Source: Patagioenas fasciata (taxonomy: Eukaryota > Chordata > Aves > Columbiformes > Columbidae). From it: 64,000 nucleotides of DNA. A program made the position numbers and the translations under genes. The notes below the pieces were generated by a model. The model was not told the DNA's origin. It saw only the letters and a program-made list of their open reading frames with translations, and ran no database searches. Shown piece by piece: positions 10,727 through 22,073 of this stretch (positions are counted from its first letter, which is position 1; the number at the start of each line of letters is the position of its first letter). Location: the NCBI RefSeq assembly GCF_037038585.1, contig NC_092559.1, positions 15,114,488 to 15,178,487 on the forward strand, given 5' to 3'.

Positions 10727-11909
10727 ACAGAAAAAAAAACCCCAACCCCAACATATAGCTAGGCTGACTTCCCTGGTGCTGCCTCAGGCCCCAGGGAGGC
10801 TATGGGATGTGGGCACGTATCCTTGCCCAGCACCTTGAAGATACTTCAGCCCCAGAGCCCCCAGGACACTGGGTCAGAGTGCGGGCAGTGTACAGGTAGC
10901 ATGCAAGCAGCATGCAGGCAGATGACAGCTCTGAGCCATGTCCGCTCACCTGTACTCACCACTCACCAGAACAACTGGACCCTGGGGAGAGCTGAGCAGG
11001 GAACTCAGAGAGAGCTGTGCAACCAGGAGCCAGGAAGGGGGACAGGATGGGACAAAGTGCTACTCAGGGAGTGACACCATCCTGCTTCCCACAGCTGGTA
11101 AGTCAGATGGGATAGCTTCTGGAGGCTGGAAGTACAGGTGGGATCAGAGCCAACCCCACCTTGACTAAGCAATGAGGTTGTTGGTCTAAAGAGGGGACAA
11201 CGAAGAGGGGACATGATCAAAACCCTGATGTCACCTTATTCTGCAGGCTGGCTGCCCACTGGATAAAGTTTAGTGCCACCAGAGGAGCATGGGCTGGGAG
11301 GAGTGCTGGCATGCCTTGTGTCTCCCACGAGTGTCCCTGAACTTGGCACCCACACCCCAATCCTCCTCACAGGGGAGAGCCATTTCCACCCCATGGATTG
11401 GACACAACGTTTTTTGCAGGGGCTCTACAAGCCTGGGTTGGATGGTGTCTGTGGGTCCCCAGCTGTTGGACATGCTCTTTCCACCCCACGCTGAGTGCCT
11501 TCTTCCCACTGCTGGTGGCAGGCAGGGCTCCACAGCCTGGGCAACCCCATGCCATGGCTCCCTTGCCCTTTTGCCCTCCCTTGCCCTCCTTTGCACAGTC
11601 TCATCCTCCCATGCTTGCCCCCATGCTCTATCCCTCTCCATCATCCTTTGGCACTCTCCTGGGCCATTTATCCCAGCTGTGGCTGCTCCGTGTCAGGCCA
11701 TGTTTTTGTGCCAGTGGGTTAACCATGCATCTCCGCTGCCCTCAGTGCTGGCAGAGTGCTTCTACACACCCTGGTACCCCAACACCCCAGGTACCCCAGC
11801 ATCCTAAGTGTACTGCTGCCTGTGGCTCTGCCCAGGCTCCCCTCAAGGTAAATGTGATGAGAGGGCATGGGTTGTTTAGAAAAACAGGCCTTGGCACTTG
11901 TTGGCCATC
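10727..11909. other. Unassigned region downstream of RGP1
   Basis: The sequence is unique-looking and GC-rich. MSMP should lie between RGP1 and NPR2, on the minus strand, if human synteny holds. I searched this stretch for its cysteine spacing on both strands and did not find it. The long open frames at 11289-11949 overlap each other and show no conserved motif. Confidence 0.4.
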
Positions 11910-12470
11910 TGTCCTGATTTTGTTAAAAACAAGACCAGTTCTCTTTTAGTGAATTTTCCTTTCAGCTAAGTTCTTCTAAGTAACTGCACTTTCCTGAAGT
12001 TAGCTGCACATTTTTTCTCAGACACTGTGCTCGGAGCTGATAAGATGACCAATGGAATGGTGAAGAAGCTCATGTTTAGATTTATTGCTATGACAGCCAA
12101 GAAGACTGATAAGATGCCACACATCCCATAATTGAGAGAGGCGTGTTTACAGGAGAGGTGGACAGGACAGGTGACTAAAACTGACCGAGTATTCCTTCCC
12201 ATATACATCATACATCCTATATAAGAGGGAGATCATGAGGATCTCGGTCTCTTTGACCATGGACAGCATCTAAAGAGGACCCTGCCTGTCTGCCTGCGAC
12301 CTTAGGCCCGAGACCCTGCATCCCTGAATCCAGTTCCGGTTTGCTGTGAAGTCCCATCCATGACTTCTGGGTGCCTGCCCTGCAACTGCTGAAGCCATGC
12401 CAGCTCCGCCCACTGCTCTACCCCGGGACATTCAAGTTTGGTTTTGTATATTTTATATCAAAAAAATCAC
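11910..12470 (+). mobile_element. ERV-L LTR, 3' truncated
   Basis: It starts TGTCCTGATTTTGTTAAAAA and follows the ERV-L LTR (minus strand at 52861-53522) through the CTCTTTTAGTGAATTT block and a central ATCATGAGGATCTCG block to a TTTTGTATATTTT block. There it stops without the usual 3' portion and adjoins gag of provirus B1. It is clearly more diverged than the other ERV-L LTRs. Confidence 0.75.
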
Positions 12471-13530
12471 CCTGACTTCCAGGAGGAGAGCCACGTGCAG
12501 AGCTTGAAGGACTTGCTTAGATGGCAGGAGACCCAGATGCAAGAAGTTTTAAAAAGCTATGAAAAGATTAGATGGCAGTGCTGGTAAAACTTCACAGTTA
12601 ACAGCATATAAAAAGGTGTCAGATGCAATTAAGGATGGGTTGGAGGCAATTGGCAGGGAATATGAAAAATGGGGAAAACAGGAACAGGAGGGGGTGGAAC
12701 TGGACCTCACTCTCAAGGAGCTCCAAATAAAAATGGAGCGAATACAAACATGGGCAAAGAAATGTGTAGAAGATGGGATGTGGTCAATAAGGGAAGCAGA
12801 TGAATATTTGAGAGCGTGATATGGAAAAGGGCTAGAGACTGGGTCAGCAGATCGGTTCGCGAATATGCTTCGACTCACTGATCCACAGGGAAACACAAGG
12901 GAATTGTATAGCAGTGACAGTAATGATAATTTGGGTGCTACCCCTGTGCATCAGGGTAGAGATATTCCTCGACATCACTCTCATAATGCAGGGCAACAGT
13001 GGCAAGGGGTAATCAGGGATGCAACCATTGAAGGGATTATGTTACCTGGCAGTATTACAGCAATGCCAGTGCACATAGATAACAGAGGACAAAGGCAGTG
13101 GTCACCCTTCGATCGGAAAATGGTTAAGCAATTGCAAAGTGCAGTTATGCAATATGGTATGGATAATAAGCATGTGATGCAGCTAATCAATTCATTTTTC
13201 AAGGGGCAAGTACTAACTCAAACAGATATTAGGGCATTGATGGAGTTATTGCTTCCTCCAGCGGGGTATCTGCTGTTCTTGGACAAGTGGCAGGGGAAGG
13301 TGGAATTGGCAGCATTAGAAAATGTTCATTTACCAGCTGATGATCCATTACGATTAGCTAGCATGGACCAATTATTGGGTCGTGGACAATATGCGGATGG
13401 TGCTACTCAGGCAGCACTTCATCCAAGGATTTTGCAGCAAACGCAAGGGCTTGCCCTGGCGGCAGTGAAAGAATTACCAAATATAGGTAACCCTGTGCCA
13501 CCCTATTCTACAATAAAGCAGGATCCTGGG

Positions 13531-14652
13531 TGTGGCAGGATGCAAACCCCCCTCTCTCCCCCTCCCTCCTTCATCATGGAAGGAGTAGACACATCTCCCT
13601 CTCTCTCTGCTACAGCTTCTTTTGTTTGGTCCCAGAGCACCCTGGCCAGGGCCGTTAGGAGAAGGGAGTGCCGAGGCACCAGGGAGCTGCTGGGCGCCCG
13701 CGGCCAGTGTGGGAGATGTTTGGAGGATTCAGGGGCACCCCCACAGCCAGGGTGGGGGTGCAGAGAAGCTTCTGGAATGCCTACAGTCAGATCTGATCAG
13801 CCAATAAAAAAAACAGGACTCTCGTTGAGACTCCGCCCATTGTCGTGAGTCTCTTGGAGCATGAGCGAGATGCTGCCACCGAGAGCCCACCCTCCCCGGG
13901 ATGGAGACTCCGTTTGCCTTGCCGCCACGGGTGTGAGTAAAACTTCTCCTTGCGGGATTGCAAGTGTATTTATACTTTCCGTGCACATATGCACGTGTAA
14001 CTTTCCGTGCTCAATATGAGCACGTGTAAAATTAATCCTCGCACAATCGCGAGTGTATTTTCCTCCCGTGCTTCCACATAAGCACATGTAACTTTCTGTG
14101 CACATTTGCATGCATACTTTCCATGTTTAATACAAGCATGTGTACTTTCTGTGCACATTTGCACGTGTAACTTTCCGTGCTCAATACAAGCACGTGTATA
14201 AATTATTTCCTCGCACAATCGCGAGTGTATTTTCCTCCCGTGCTTCCACATAAGCACATGTAATATTCCATGCACATTTGCACGAGTATTAACCCTCGCA
14301 GGATTGCGAGCATATTATAAATTTACCCTCTCAGAATCGCGAGTGTAGACTTTCCGTACTCACTATGAGTACGTGTATCTCTTTAAAATAATCCCACACC
14401 GTGTACAGGCAAGTGTGTACTTCTCCCGGACTCAGAGACGGCTCCGGCATTGTTTTGGGTGAAGCCATGTGCATGCACTCTATGGACCGCCTGTTGTATT
14501 AGTTGCTGCCCCTTAATAATTTTCCTCAACTGATATCCGCATCTATATTTAAGTCACTTTTGGAGTGCTAAAACCCTGTTTCTGACCGGTTTAATAAAAG
14601 TTGTTTTGGACCCTGTTGTCCCTTAAACTAACCTCGGGGTGCCTCCGTGACA
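13531..14652 (+). mobile_element. Solo LTR, family LTR-A, copy 2
   Basis: This 1122-bp LTR is flanked by CTGGG (13526-13530 and 14653-14657). It begins TGTGGCAGG and ends GTGACA, with AATAAA near 14592. It lies inside the B1 gag major homology region, dividing the codons for DPG and EPY. Its palindrome array is longer than that of copy 1. Confidence 0.92.
13940..14372 (+). repeat. Array of about 15 short palindromes in LTR-A copy 2
   Basis: It has the same three palindrome types as at 1477-1810, in a different order and with about four more units. This shows growth or loss of units between copies. Some stems carry paired changes that keep the pairing, for example CGTACTC with GAGTACG at about 14357-14375. 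Confidence 0.85.
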
Positions 14653-15133
14653 CTGGGGAACCCTATATGAAGTTTGTGGACCATTTAAAAGAAGCTATAG
14701 ATGCTTCTCCTAACCTGACTCCAGAGGCAAAAGCTGCTATGGGGAAAGATTTGGCCATGATGAATGCAAACACCCAATGCCAACAGATATTAGCCGGCTT
14801 GGGGAAAACTGCTTCTCTGGCAGAGATGGTGGAAACTTGTACACGGGTACCGATTTTGCAACAGGAGGTAGAAAAGGCAAAAATACATGCTCAGGCTCAT
14901 GCTGCAGCCTTGGCTGCAGCACTTAAGCCTGCAATGAAAGGCCGAAGCCCTTCTTCTCACGGCCTAGCATGTTTTACTTGCGGACAGACAGGACATATTA
15001 AAAGAAATTGCCCTCAGTACGCTCGGAGAGGGGGACCTAGTAATGGCACTAGCCAGTCGCCAGCTGCCCTCGATTATTCGTGCTTCAATGGCATGTGCAG
15101 TCGGTGTGATAAGTATGGACACCTAGCAGTGCA

Positions 15134-17042
15134 GTGTCGATCAAAATTTTAAAAAGATGGGACACCGCTGTCAGGAAACGGGAGGGCCAGCGCCAGGGGC
15201 TGGGGTGCGATGACACCACAATACCAGCCGAGAGGGGGAACAGCCATGGTTGCTTGTCCGAGCTCAGGGCAGCAACCTCAGGAAGCGCAGGTGTTGATCT
15301 GGCCGTGGGAACAGACGTCACAATAACAGACCAGTCTGTACATGTAGTTCCATCTACAGTAATGGGGCCCCTAGGGTATGGATTGAGTGCGCTTTTAATA
15401 GGCCACTCTTCTGCTTCAAGACAGGGATTGTTTGTTTTGCCTGAATTAATAGGCTCTGATTATGCTGGACCATTAGGCATTATGTTGCAAGTCTTAATGC
15501 CCACTGTGACTATTAAACAGGGGACCCGTATAGCGCAATTGGTACCCTTCAGAGTATGTGTCCCAAAGGCTTTAGATGCGGAAAGAGATCAGAAAGGTTT
15601 TGGCTCTACCGGAGCCCCTGTGGTTGCTTTCACAGAAAAACTGACTTTGGACAAACCATCTAGGGTAGTTTCCATATATGGGCCTGGAAGTGAGATTAAA
15701 AGAAAAAGAATGCTTTTAGATTCAGGCGCAGATGTGACAATTATCCCTCGCACTGATTGGCCTCCGTGTTGGCCTTTAGAAGCAGTAAATACCATGGTAG
15801 TGGGAATAGGGGGGGCCACTCCTACCCACATCAGCACACATATGGTTAAGATAAGAGGTCGAGGGCTTAGAGGCATGGGTATGGCCTTATGTTCTAAACA
15901 CGACAATTGCATTATTAGGAAGAGATGTGATGTCTCAGTGGGGAATAGTCATGCAGTCACCTTTTTGATAATGGCCATTGCGGCGAGCGACACCCGGCCG
16001 AGTATGAAGCTGAGTTGGGAAACAAATGATCCTGTCTGGGTGGATCAATGGCCATTACCAAAAGAAAAGCTCGCACATTTAGAGGAGTTGGTTGAAGAGC
16101 AACTCCGTCTCGGACATTTGGTCCCTTCCACCAGCCCGTGGAATACACCTGTTTTTACTATCCAGAAGAAATCAGGGAAGTGGCATTTGTTACAGGACCT
16201 CAGGGCAATTAATGCAGTAATGAAAGATATGGGGGCACAGCAACCAGGTCTTCCTACCCCAACCATGCTTCCAAAAGATTGGGATATAACTGTCATTGAT
16301 TTGAAGGATTGTTTTTTCACAATCCCGTTACACCCAGAGGATTGTGAAAAGTTTGCCTTTACTGTTCCAGTGCTTAATCACCAAGCTCCCACGAAAAGAT
16401 ATCATTGGGTAGTGTTACCTCAGGGAATGAAAAATTCTCCTACTATTTGCCAATGGTATGTAGATTTGGCTTTAAAGTCATTTAGGCAACAACGCCCTCA
16501 GATGATCATCTATCATTATATGGATGATATCCTTTTGTGCAATGAAAAGGAAATTAGTCAGGATACAATAATTCAGTTGATGAAGCAATTAGGTCAGTGG
16601 GGTCTGGTTGTGGCACCAGAAAAGGTACAGCGAACCGCACCATGGAAATATTTAGGATATGAACTAACTCAGGCCATGATTAGACCTCAGAAGCTTGCTA
16701 TGAAAGCAAAGGTAGCAACCCTTCACGATGCAATGAAGTTGGTAGGGGACTTGCAATGGATAAGAAATGTTGTTGGAATTACAGATTTGCAACCGTCGTT
16801 TAGTCTCCTTCGTGGGGGACGAGACCCCCAAGAACCACGGTGCCTTACACCAGAAGCACAAAAAGCGCTTGAGCAAATTGCAAGAAAAATTTCACAGAAT
16901 ACTGCTCAGCAGATAAGATCAGAATTGCCTGTTACTTTTTATGTCTATAATACCAATAAGGAGGTGGCAGGACTTTTGGCCCAGTGGAGTACGGAAGAAA
17001 AAGATCCGTTGTTACTATTAGAATGGATATTTCTAAACAGTC
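15134..17042 (+). pseudogene. pro-pol: B1 dUTPase-protease-reverse transcriptase
   Basis: One open frame begins in the -1 frame relative to gag and overlaps its end. In order: a dUTPase domain (about 15275-15560; GSAGVDL, LIGSDYAGPLGIM, GTRIAQLVPF), which would hydrolyse dUTP; an aspartic protease (about 15700-15960; LLDSGADVTIIP); and RT (about 15990-17040; LPQGMKNSPTICQ, then YMDD at about 16520). Having dUTPase in the pro frame is typical of betaretroviruses. RT is cut at the LLEWIFL connection region by LTR-A copy 3. The frame is otherwise open for about 635 codons. A classical slippery heptamer is not obvious; the overlap has an A4T4A5 run near 15142. Confidence 0.93.
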
Positions 17043-17860
17043 TGTGGCAGATGCACACCCCCCTCCCCCTCCCTTCCTTCCTTCGATATGGAAGGTGCAG
17101 ACACATCTTCCCCCCCCTCTCCTGCAATGGGGTTAACAGCTTCTTTTGTTTTAACCCCGGAACCCATTGATCAGGGTCATTAAGAGAGAGAAGGGATGGG
17201 GGCATAGAGGTGTCAAGGAGCAACTGGGTGCCCACAGCCAGAGTGGGGGTGCTTAGAAGCTTCAGGGAACCCCACAGCCAGAGTAGGGGTGCAGAGAAGT
17301 TTCTGGAATGCCTACAGTCAGATCTGACAAGGCTGTTTAAACAGGACTCCCAACGAGGCCAGCCGCCGGTTGTGCGGACCTCTTGGAGCGCAGGCCAAAG
17401 TCTGCAGCCAAGAGCCCTCCCCCTTAGGCAGGATGGCTGCCTAAGGTAATTTCCTGGGACCGGGATTCACCCCACCGAACCACGTGGGTGAGTGATAAAA
17501 TTTTCTTTAATAATTCCTCACAGGATCACAGGTGCTTATTCCGTGCTTAAATATAAGCACGTGTATTTTCTTTAATAATTCCTTGCAGATTCAGGCAAGT
17601 GTATACTTTTCCTGGAGTCAGGGACGGCTCTGGCATTGTTTTTGGTGAGCCATGTGTATGCACACTGTGGATCTCCATTGTTAATATTTGCTGCACCTTT
17701 AATAATTACCTCGACTGATATTCGAACCTGTATTTATGTCACTATTGGAGAGCTAAAACCCCGTCTTCCACCAGCTAATCTGCTGCACTTTCTTTACTGA
17801 ATAAAAGTTGTTTTGGACCCTGTTGTCCATCTAAACTATCTTTGGGGTGTCTCCATGACA
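17043..17860 (+). mobile_element. Solo LTR, family LTR-A, copy 3 (short)
   Basis: The 818-bp LTR starts TGTGGCAGATGCAC, ends CCATGACA, and is flanked by CAGTC (17038-17042 and 17861-17865). AATAAA is near 17800. The palindrome array is reduced to about three units (about 17515-17600), which mostly explains the shorter length. It interrupts B1 pol. Confidence 0.9.
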
Positions 17861-19393
17861 CAGTCAAAAACAAAAAACCATCATTCAAAGGTGGGAAGCC
17901 ATTGCCCAAGTGGTAGTGAAAGGACTAAGCTGATATCTGACTTTGTCTGGGTCGTATGTTGCTAAAATTGTGATCCCCATTTCTCGCAATCTGTTTCAAC
18001 AGATCCTTCTCAAACATGACAATCTTGCCTTAGCTCTTACCTGGATTCCGGTGCAGGTGGACAGTCATTATCCACCGTATCCCATATTTAAAACCAACCT
18101 CCCCTTGGAGCCTATGTCAATTGTTACTGAGCGTCCATTAGATGCCATAACCATTTCACGGATGTGAGTAGTCGCTCACGCAAAGGAGGTTTTGTATGGT
18201 TTGAGAACGGTCAGTGGCATTCACAGATTGTTGTGGCTGAAGGATCAGTTCAAATTTTAGAATTGCAAGCGGTGATAGCAGCATTACAAAAATGGCATAA
18301 CTACCCAGTTAATCTGGTAGCAGATTCTCTTTATCTTGTGGGAGTTGTACAAAGAATACATAGAGCACTTTTGCAGCAAGTTTCCAACTCCTTGTATTTG
18401 AGGCATTATTAGATTTGTGGAACGTGTTAGATTATAGGACAGCGCCAGTATTTATAATGCATATAAATAGACATTCTAACCTACCAGGTGGGCTAGTAGA
18501 GGGAAACAGCATTATAGACAAACTCGTGGCAGTGAGAGATGTATCTCCTTTTGAACAAGCCAGACAAGCTCATGAGTTTTTCCATCAATCCTCAGCATCA
18601 CTCCAAAAACAGTTTACCCTTACCAAGGAACAAGCTTGATCCATTATTGCAGCTTGTTCTGATTGTGCTCGCATAGTGCCTCTGCAACAAAAGGGAGTGA
18701 ATCCTCGGGGCTTGCAGCCAGGCCAGTTATGGTAAACTGATATTACTGAATTTGCACTGTTTGGCCGACAAAAGTACATTCATTTGTCCATAGATACCTG
18801 TTCAGGACTGTTATGGGCTACAGCTTTGACCTCAGCAAATGCAAAAGCGGTAAAGTATCATTTATCACAAGTTTTTTGCCGTCATGGGAGTTCCTACACA
18901 GATCAAAACAGATAATGGCCCCACATATCGTTCTGATACACTTGCAACCTTCCTCGTCCAGTGGAAGGTACAACACCTGTTTGGAGTCCCTTATAATTCT
19001 ACTGGCCAGGCAATTATTGAGCGTGCACACCACGCCTTGAAAAATCTTTTGTCTGTTTTGAAAAAACAAGGGGGAATTGGTGTGAGTCCAGAAGAGGTTT
19101 TGATGAAGACATTGTATGTGCTGAACTGGCTTAATCCTAAAAGTGAGATTGAAATGGAACCTGTTGTTATGCACCATATCAAAAATGTCAAAGATTTTTC
19201 TGAAAATGGACCTAAGGTTAGTGTGTTTAATGTGACAACACAACAATGGGAAGGTCCTATGTCATTAATAACCTGGGGAAGGGGATATGCTTGTGTTTCT
19301 ACAGGTAACCATAAAATTTCGTGGATCCCAGCAAAGTGGGTAAGACCTTGGTTAGCTAACAAAGAAACCACTTGCAATGATGATGACTCTTAA
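17861..19393 (+). pseudogene. pol: B1 RT connection, RNase H and integrase, degraded
   Basis: It continues pol after the LTR. Blocks: RT connection and thumb (17943-18165; WIPVQVDSHYPP), RNase H (18165-18410; ELQAVIAALQKWHN, LVADSLYLVG), then integrase to 19393 with TDITEF, TDNGPTY, GQAIIERAHHALKNLL (the D,D,E triad) and the C-terminal WIPAKWVRPW. RNase H and integrase cut primer RNA and join viral DNA to host DNA. Breaks: frameshifts near 18165, 18400 and 18880, TGA at 18638-18640 (CGA in B2) and TAA near 18733. B2 has the same region open, so the lesions came after B1 inserted. Confidence 0.9.
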
Positions 19394-19756
19394 CCTCAGA
19401 GGTGTTATCGCTTTTAGCAATGGATGTAGCCAGTGTTGAGCATACCACTTCGCAAAACAGAGCAGCGTTTAATTTTTTGTTATTGGCCATGGTCACAGTT
19501 ATGAAGACTTTGATGGTATGTGTTGTTTGAATTTAAAAAACATTCAGAATCTATGCATAAAAAGATTAAAGATTTGCAGAACATGAAAATAACAGAAGAT
19601 GTTGGGTTTTTTGGGTTGGATGCTTTGTTTGGTTAAAAGGAATATTGAAAACAGGTCTTTTCTTGTTAATTGTAATTGTATTAGCTTTAATGTTCTTACC
19701 CTGTATTTCGCACTGTCTTCAAAGAATGATACAGCGTATTGTTAACATTGTATTAA
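19394..19756 (+). pseudogene. env: B1 env remnant: membrane-anchor stub
   Basis: No surface subunit is present. Only the C-terminus of a transmembrane subunit can be read (about 19610-19757): a WLKGILKTG lead, about 22 hydrophobic residues, then a short Cys/Arg-containing tail and stop. B2 keeps the same stub (54004-54340), so env was lost before both copies inserted. The stub may persist because the polypurine tract region beside it is needed. Confidence 0.7.
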
Positions 19757-19772
19757 ATTAAAGGGGGGGAGA
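19757..19772 (+). promoter_or_regulatory. B1 polypurine tract
   Basis: A purine run containing AAAGGGGGGGAGA lies immediately before the 3' LTR. It would prime plus-strand DNA synthesis. Confidence 0.85.
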
Positions 19773-20096
19773 TGTAGTGGCAGAGCCCCCCCACCGGGGG
19801 GATGGGGTTGTCGCTGGCCTGGCTGAGAGGTGAAGCCAGAGACAAAAGAAACAAAAGGAACCCTATAAGAAGGTAACAACCAATGAACAATCACTGACAC
19901 GCGCGTGCAGAGCGTGTGGACAGTGCATGCAGCCTATCATGTTATTGTATAGCACGTGCTGTAACCAATCACATTGTTGCAAGGTATGTGAACGGGGCAG
20001 CTCTGGTATAAAGCTAGCCCAGTCGGACAATAAAGTTGAACTCTGTGAACATCATATTGATGTGTCAGGTTCCATCTCTTGCATGGAAAAGCAACA
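19773..20096 (+). mobile_element. B1 3' LTR
   Basis: The 324-bp LTR begins TGTAGTGGCAGAGCC and ends AAAGCAACA. It matches the 328-bp B2 LTRs. It contains a TATAAAG box near 20008 and an AATAAAG poly(A) signal near 20029, so U5 is short. No 5' partner exists in the window. Confidence 0.92.
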
Positions 20097-20549
20097 ATGA
20101 GCCTCAAAAACTCAAGTACCAGCACATCCAAACCCAGCTCATCCTGTGAACCCTGCATGATGGGGTGGTGGAGACCCTCCCCCAGGGTGTAGAGGGCGGG
20201 ACAGGGGCACAGGAAATGCCAAAGGGTCCATCCCTGGTGGGAACAGCCACAGGCAGTGCCATCTCTGCAGGGTGCGTGCATGTCCCCAGTGGCGGGTTAT
20301 AGGGCCGTGGGTGCATATGCAGTCCCATTGTGGAGGTCCCAGGGCTGAGGTGCCCCCATGCATGTGGCTGTGGGTGTACTAAGGTACACCCTGACCGATG
20401 AACCTGGTGACCAGGCCAACCAGAGCAGCAACAAATATTCCTTAGCTGTATCCCAAGATGAGAACCAGAAGGCCAACCACCTCAAGGGTATTTATGGCTA
20501 TGGATGATCCTTCTGCACCTCTCATGGGAAACCTGCATGCTCGACTACT
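20097..20549. other. Unassigned sequence between B1 and CR1 copy 2
   Basis: Minus-strand frames include a Cys/His-containing stretch (about 20281-19937), but I recognise no family. The right part may be the degraded 5' end of the CR1. No gene is claimed. Confidence 0.35.
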
Positions 20550-20580
20550 CCTCCGAAGTGTCTATATACCAACACATGTA

Positions 20581-21378
20581 GCATGGGGAATAAACAGGAA
20601 GAATTAGTTATCTATATGCGGTCACAGGGCCATGATCTTTATGCAGTTACAGAGACATGGTGGTGGGATAGCTCACATGACTGGAATGTTGTCATGGAAG
20701 GCTATGTACTTTTTCAGAAAAACGGGCCAGCAAAGCGAGGTGGAGGAGTTGCACTTTATGTGAGACAGCAACTCCAATGTATCAAACACTGCCTGGGGGG
20801 GATGAAGAATGAGTAGAGTCCTTATGGGTAAAAATTAAGGGACAACTTAACAAGGGTGACAATATTGCAGGTCTTTACTACAGGTCACCTGATCAGGAAG
20901 AGGAAATTGATGAGGCCTTCTACAGATAGATTAAAGTAGTCTCGCAATCACAAACCCTGGTTCTCATGGGGGAATTCAATCACCCTGACATCTGCTGGAA
21001 GCCAAGACAGCTAAGCACGCACAGTCCAGGAGATTCCTACAGATCATTGATGACAACTTCTTGACACAGGTGGTGGAGGAGCCAATGAAGAGAGGTGTGC
21101 TGCTGGACCTTTTCCTAACAAACCAAGAAGAAGTGGTTGAAGATGTGAGGATTGGGGGCAACCTCGGCTGCAGCAACCATGAGATGGTGGAGTTCAGGAT
21201 CCTGCGTGGAGGAAGCAGGGAAATAAGCAGGATTGCAACCACGGACTTCTGCAGGTCAAACTTTAGCCTCTTCAAGGTCCTACCTGGAAGAATGCCATGG
21301 GTTAGGACTCTAGAAAGTAGGGGGATCCAAGAGAGTTGGTTAATATTCAAACATCACTTCCTCCAAGCTCAAGACTGA
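20581..21378 (+). pseudogene. CR1 copy 2 endonuclease domain
   Basis: Blocks NKQEELVIYMRSQ, ETWWWDSSHDWNVVMEGY, RGGGVALYVRQQLQC, then after a frameshift LWVKIKGQ, LVLMGEFNHPDICW and EEPMKRGVLLDLFLTNQE. The conserved GDFN reads GEFN. Stops at about 20814 and 20930 and a frameshift near 21060 break it. The text ends at the provirus F target site. Confidence 0.9.
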
Positions 21379-21530
21379 TGCACCTCTATGAGCAAGAAAT
21401 CAAGTAAGGGAGAAGATGGCCAGCATGGATGAATAAGGAACTCCAGTAAAAATTCAGGTGGAAGGAGGATGTTTATGTAATTGGAAAAATGGACAGACCA
21501 CCTGAGAGGAAGATAAGGTGACTGTTAGAG

Positions 21531-22059
21531 TGGGGTGATTAGAGACGACGCATACCAGGACGCAGACAGAAATTCACGCAGAGGCAGAGATCTTGTTCAG
21601 GAAGGAGCGCAGAGCCTGGCCAAGCAGAGAGCTGATCTAGGCCTAGCCTGCCTTCTTTATTCACCATTGATGATTTATAGGATTTACAGGTACAGGCCTG
21701 GACTAAGATGTTTACAAAAAGGTGCTTTTCCACTAATTGTTATTAAGAACACACTAAACTCATGCGATGTTTGTCTCACTTGTTTTTCCACTCGTTCGCA
21801 GATCAGGCCCAAGGACATTCACACATCCCATGCACTTGGGGGCGGTTATCTGGCCCGAGATACCATTCTCACGAGTCTGGGCTATAACTTTTTACAATTA
21901 CGAGAAACGTACTTCAAAGTAATCTCTCCAAGGCCCTTTATATATTATTATGTTATTATGTCTTTGACCGTCCACATGGTCATGTTAGTATTGATCTTCC
22001 TTTATCATCCAGATGGCTGGAACCGCACATCTTGCCTTCCCACATTTTACTTTCCAACA
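21531..22059 (-). mobile_element. Provirus F 3' LTR (family LTR-G)
   Basis: The 529-bp LTR on the minus strand starts TGTTGGAAAGTAAAATG and ends ATCACCCCA. Promoter and poly(A) elements (TATAAATC, then AATAAAG about 18 bp on, near 21680-21650) set the orientation. Other copies: 50114-50655 (minus), 46481-47004 (plus), 9435-9930 (divergent). Confidence 0.9.
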
Positions 22060-22073
22060 TTTCCCTCTTTTTT
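22060..22073 (-). promoter_or_regulatory. Provirus F polypurine tract
   Basis: The minus strand reads AAAAAAGAGGGAAA directly against the LTR start. Its place confirms that 21531-22059 is the 3' LTR. Confidence 0.85.

Larger units (their letters stand above)
12480..15152 (+). pseudogene. gag: B1 gag, 5' truncated and split by an LTR
   Basis: Gag is the structural polyprotein. Reading begins at a block equivalent to residue about 195 of B2 Gag. The 12559-12819 block ends at a TGA where B2 has CGA, then continues in the same frame to 13530 (capsid; QLINSFFKGQVLTQTDIRAL). LTR-A copy 2 interrupts it at the major homology region; after the LTR the text resumes GEPYMKFVDHLKEAIDAS. The nucleocapsid has two CCHC knuckles, CFTCGQTGHIKRNC and CSRCDKYGHLAVQC, near 14970 and 15100. 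Removing the LTR and one target copy would rejoin the frame, so the insertion is a clean late event. Confidence 0.9.
12471..20096 (+). mobile_element. Provirus B1 (class II, 5' truncated)
   Basis: The order is gag (from its middle), dUTPase-protease-RT, RNase H-integrase, env membrane stub, polypurine tract and 3' LTR. The 5' LTR, leader and first third of gag are missing; the gag sequence starts against the truncated ERV-L LTR. Two LTR-A solo LTRs interrupt it. B2 (53663-57914) is a close relative with complete ends, a tRNA-Trp primer site and most of RT deleted, so the two copies complement each other for annotation. Stops and frameshifts make B1 inactive. Confidence 0.9.

Noticed and set aside
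15130..15160. Canonical -1 slippery heptamer at the B1 gag-pro overlap
   Set aside because: The run A4T4A5 is suggestive, but no phase gives a proper X-XXY-YYZ heptamer with good pairing in both sites, so no site is called.
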